A stretch of 64,000 nt of DNA from Trichoplax adhaerens (taxonomy: Eukaryota; Placozoa; Uniplacotomia; Trichoplacea; Trichoplacidae): contig NW_002060947.1 in assembly GCF_000150275.1 (NCBI RefSeq), forward strand, positions 7,992,482 through 8,056,481, written 5' to 3'. Positions within the stretch are counted from its first letter, which is position 1. Each line of letters opens with the position of its first letter. This document shows, piece by piece, positions 62,094 to 64,000 of this stretch. A program made the position numbers and the translations under genes. A model generated the notes under the pieces. It was not told the origin of the DNA. It did not search any database and was given only the letters and a program-made list of their open reading frames with translations.

Positions 62094-63678
62094 ACTGTCA
62101 CTCACAGGAGTAATCCCATTGACTACTCTCTTCTAATGTGAGTGATCAACTAACTTACTAGCTACTTAGTCACTCCAAGTAACTACGGAGAGATACTGTA
62201 AGTAAGACTAACAATTTCCTCACAAGTATAATAAGCGGCTTGTTGTAAGATTAGTTTTATGAGTTTTTACTTCTATTCATACAACGAAAATATAGTACCT
62301 TGTCGTACACTAGAGAAGTATCAACTGAGCGATATATTTTCTGCTCGGGCTTATATACAGCCGCTACACGTAGGTGGTGCAAAGTTCGATACATCATTAT
62401 TAACGGACTCAGAGGCAGTTGAAATAAAGTGAAATAGAAAATTCTTTTTACCTCTTTATTAACAACTAATCTCATCCATATAGCTAAAATTATGCCGAAA
62501 GCCCTAGTTAATTATTAAAAATTTACATATAATTCAATCAGAGACCGCTAGTATATGTAGCATGATGTACAGGTATATTTACAAAGAGTATAAATTATAT
62601 TTCTGATGGGGTTTATTTACTCAACTGTGAATCAAATTGTCGAGAAGTGACGTTAGGTCACATTAATGTTGATACGAAGTTGTACGAATGTCTAATAAAT
62701 TAGTAAGTACAGGATAATACGCTCAAACTAGAACCTATCGTAATATTGCAAGCTATTTATTATACAGAAATATACAATATATATTGTATATATGCATATA
62801 TGTAGAGTTTATTTTGTATCAAAATCAGAATCAAAACTGAATAAAACAGAATATGGCAAGACAAAAAGGTGCCAAGAAATATTTTTTAGGGCAAAAATGA
62901 TTCATTAAATTGCATAATTGATTGAGTAAATCGACTTTCGTTACGCCCATGCATTGCTCATTAGGATATAACTTAGTATGGCTATACTACAATGCTTGTA
63001 CGCGTATAATATTAAAATGATTGTGATTGGAAGGATTGATAGGCTATTTACTGCATAATTTATTCCAAAATAAAACAATACGGTAGTATTTGGATACCAT
63101 TAACTTTCATACTAAATCATTTCTAATCTACTGTTAGTTTTCAGTGACTTGAATACGGTATATTGCACTATCTGAGACATAAGCGTAGATCTACTTGAAC
63201 TTTGGATATTCAAATCAGTTAGCTCAATCAGGAGAAGGGAGGGAATGCAAAACTGAAACTTCGGTAAAACTTGAAGATTGTAAGAAGACAAGCAAGAGAA
63301 CTCAATTGAATAAGTGTAATCGTGTACTAGACATTATAGTAAATGAAATAAATAATATCTATTTCTTAGCTATCCTGTATATATACGTTATACAAGATTG
63401 AACTACTTACCATCAGGAGAGAGGTATGCGATTATGTTTAGTTTTACATTTTTAGCTGAGATTTGTTTATTTCTTCCATAAAATCATCGCAATCGATTTG
63501 TTAACGTTATCCATTAGCCACTATTACATTCTATAGCACTATACTGATCCCAATTCTATTTAAAATTACTGTTTCTGCTTTTGCTAAGTATGTGAGTTTT
63601 ATTTCTAGAATCAAACTAACTTAGAAATGTATCCTTTATACATTATAATCAAGCCTTTATACATAGTATTCACACTCA

Positions 63679-63981
63679 TTATCGATCTTTCATATCGCCT
63701 ATTTCCTCATCAAAATTATAACCACTGATTTTAAAATCGAAATGATTCAATATATTGACGATTTGTTGATTTTGAAGATCACTTGGACTACATTTACGAA
63801 TGAATAGTTGATTACTTTGTGCACTCACCTTATAAGTTATAGGCTGACTATAGATATTATCTTGCATTACTAAATGCAATTTCATGCTAATTACTATTTT
63901 GTAGATATTACTTGCTTTTCCTATTAGTTATAGATGAGAGGTGTCAGCTTTACTTATATCCGAGAGATCATCAAATTCCAT
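63679..63981 (-). CDS. Possible small or partial minus-strand gene at the window edge
   Basis: A minus-strand ORF ending at 63679 reads NIYSQPITYKVSAQSNQLFIRK and ends GDMKDR, with ordinary amino-acid composition. Upstream, an ATG at 63981 starts MEFDDLSDI and meets a possible donor (gtaaag). An acceptor (aaaatag) in phase could join it to the ORF across an intron of about 60 bp. The joined product would be under 90 residues. No family is recognised and the splice sites are unproven. It may equally be chance or the end of a gene lying mostly outside the window. Confidence 0.25.
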
Positions 63982-64000
63982 ATTATTTTTCATTTATTTC

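Larger units (their letters stand above)
60620..64000. other. Downstream flank of the P450 array, repeat-rich
   Basis: No P450 exon follows CYP-E in the window. It contains a pair of direct repeats (61290-61521 and 61851-62093), two more copies of the element at 55840 and 56030 (about 61530-61690 and 62390-62600), an AT microsatellite at 60116-60136, a small hairpin at 62099-62144, and a possible partial minus-strand exon at the very end. Confidence 0.55.

Noticed and set aside
62099-62144. 8-bp inverted repeat with an inner 5-bp pair
   Set aside because: The long loop and short arms are expected by chance in several places in a window of this size.

Overview
The window is nuclear DNA from an animal, AT-rich, with compact multi-exon genes and short introns (many of about 80-120 bp). 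The gene content is metazoan: mitochondrial-clan cytochrome P450s, a synaptogyrin-like MARVEL protein, a DONSON replication protein and a USP16/45-type deubiquitinase. The style would suit an early-branching invertebrate such as a placozoan, but that placement is inference; nothing here proves the species. Gene models were built by hand from splice signals, reading phase and remembered family motifs; no alignment was run.

Layout. 0.6-1.0 kb: last exon of a synaptogyrin-like gene (-). 4.9-7.9 kb: a seven-exon mitochondrial-type P450 (CYP-A, +). 8.6-9.5 and 10.0-10.8 kb: two tandem-repeat blocks (about 292 and 215-235 bp units). 11.2-15.9 kb: at least eleven exons of a large, leucine-rich, probably alpha-solenoid protein of unknown family (+). 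17.1-20.9 kb: most of a USP16/45-like deubiquitinase (-), convergent with the previous gene. 22.2-25.5 kb: a satellite region with four units of about 240 bp followed by about eleven units of about 170 bp. 25.9-28.9 kb: a complete nine-exon DONSON gene (+, 570 aa).

33.0-60.6 kb is a tandem array of mitochondrial-type P450 genes on the + strand: CYP-B, CYP-C, CYP-D and CYP-E. All share the seven-exon structure of CYP-A and have almost identical exon lengths. CYP-C carries a 1-bp insertion in exon 1. Between CYP-D and CYP-E lies a decayed terminal exon of one more P450 copy (54463-54552). The footprint where that lost copy should lie is occupied by an intronless 952-codon ORF (50472-53330). It resembles the sporadically distributed DUF6119/TIGR04141 family, known to me mainly from bacteria. 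This is the most unusual object in the window. The flanks of the P450 genes also contain repeated blocks, showing that the duplication units included intergenic DNA.

Function. The P450s should be inner-mitochondrial-membrane monooxygenases fed by ferredoxin (adrenodoxin type); their substrates cannot be read from sequence. DONSON and USP16/45 are housekeeping nuclear or cell-cycle genes and show no evident functional link to the P450s.
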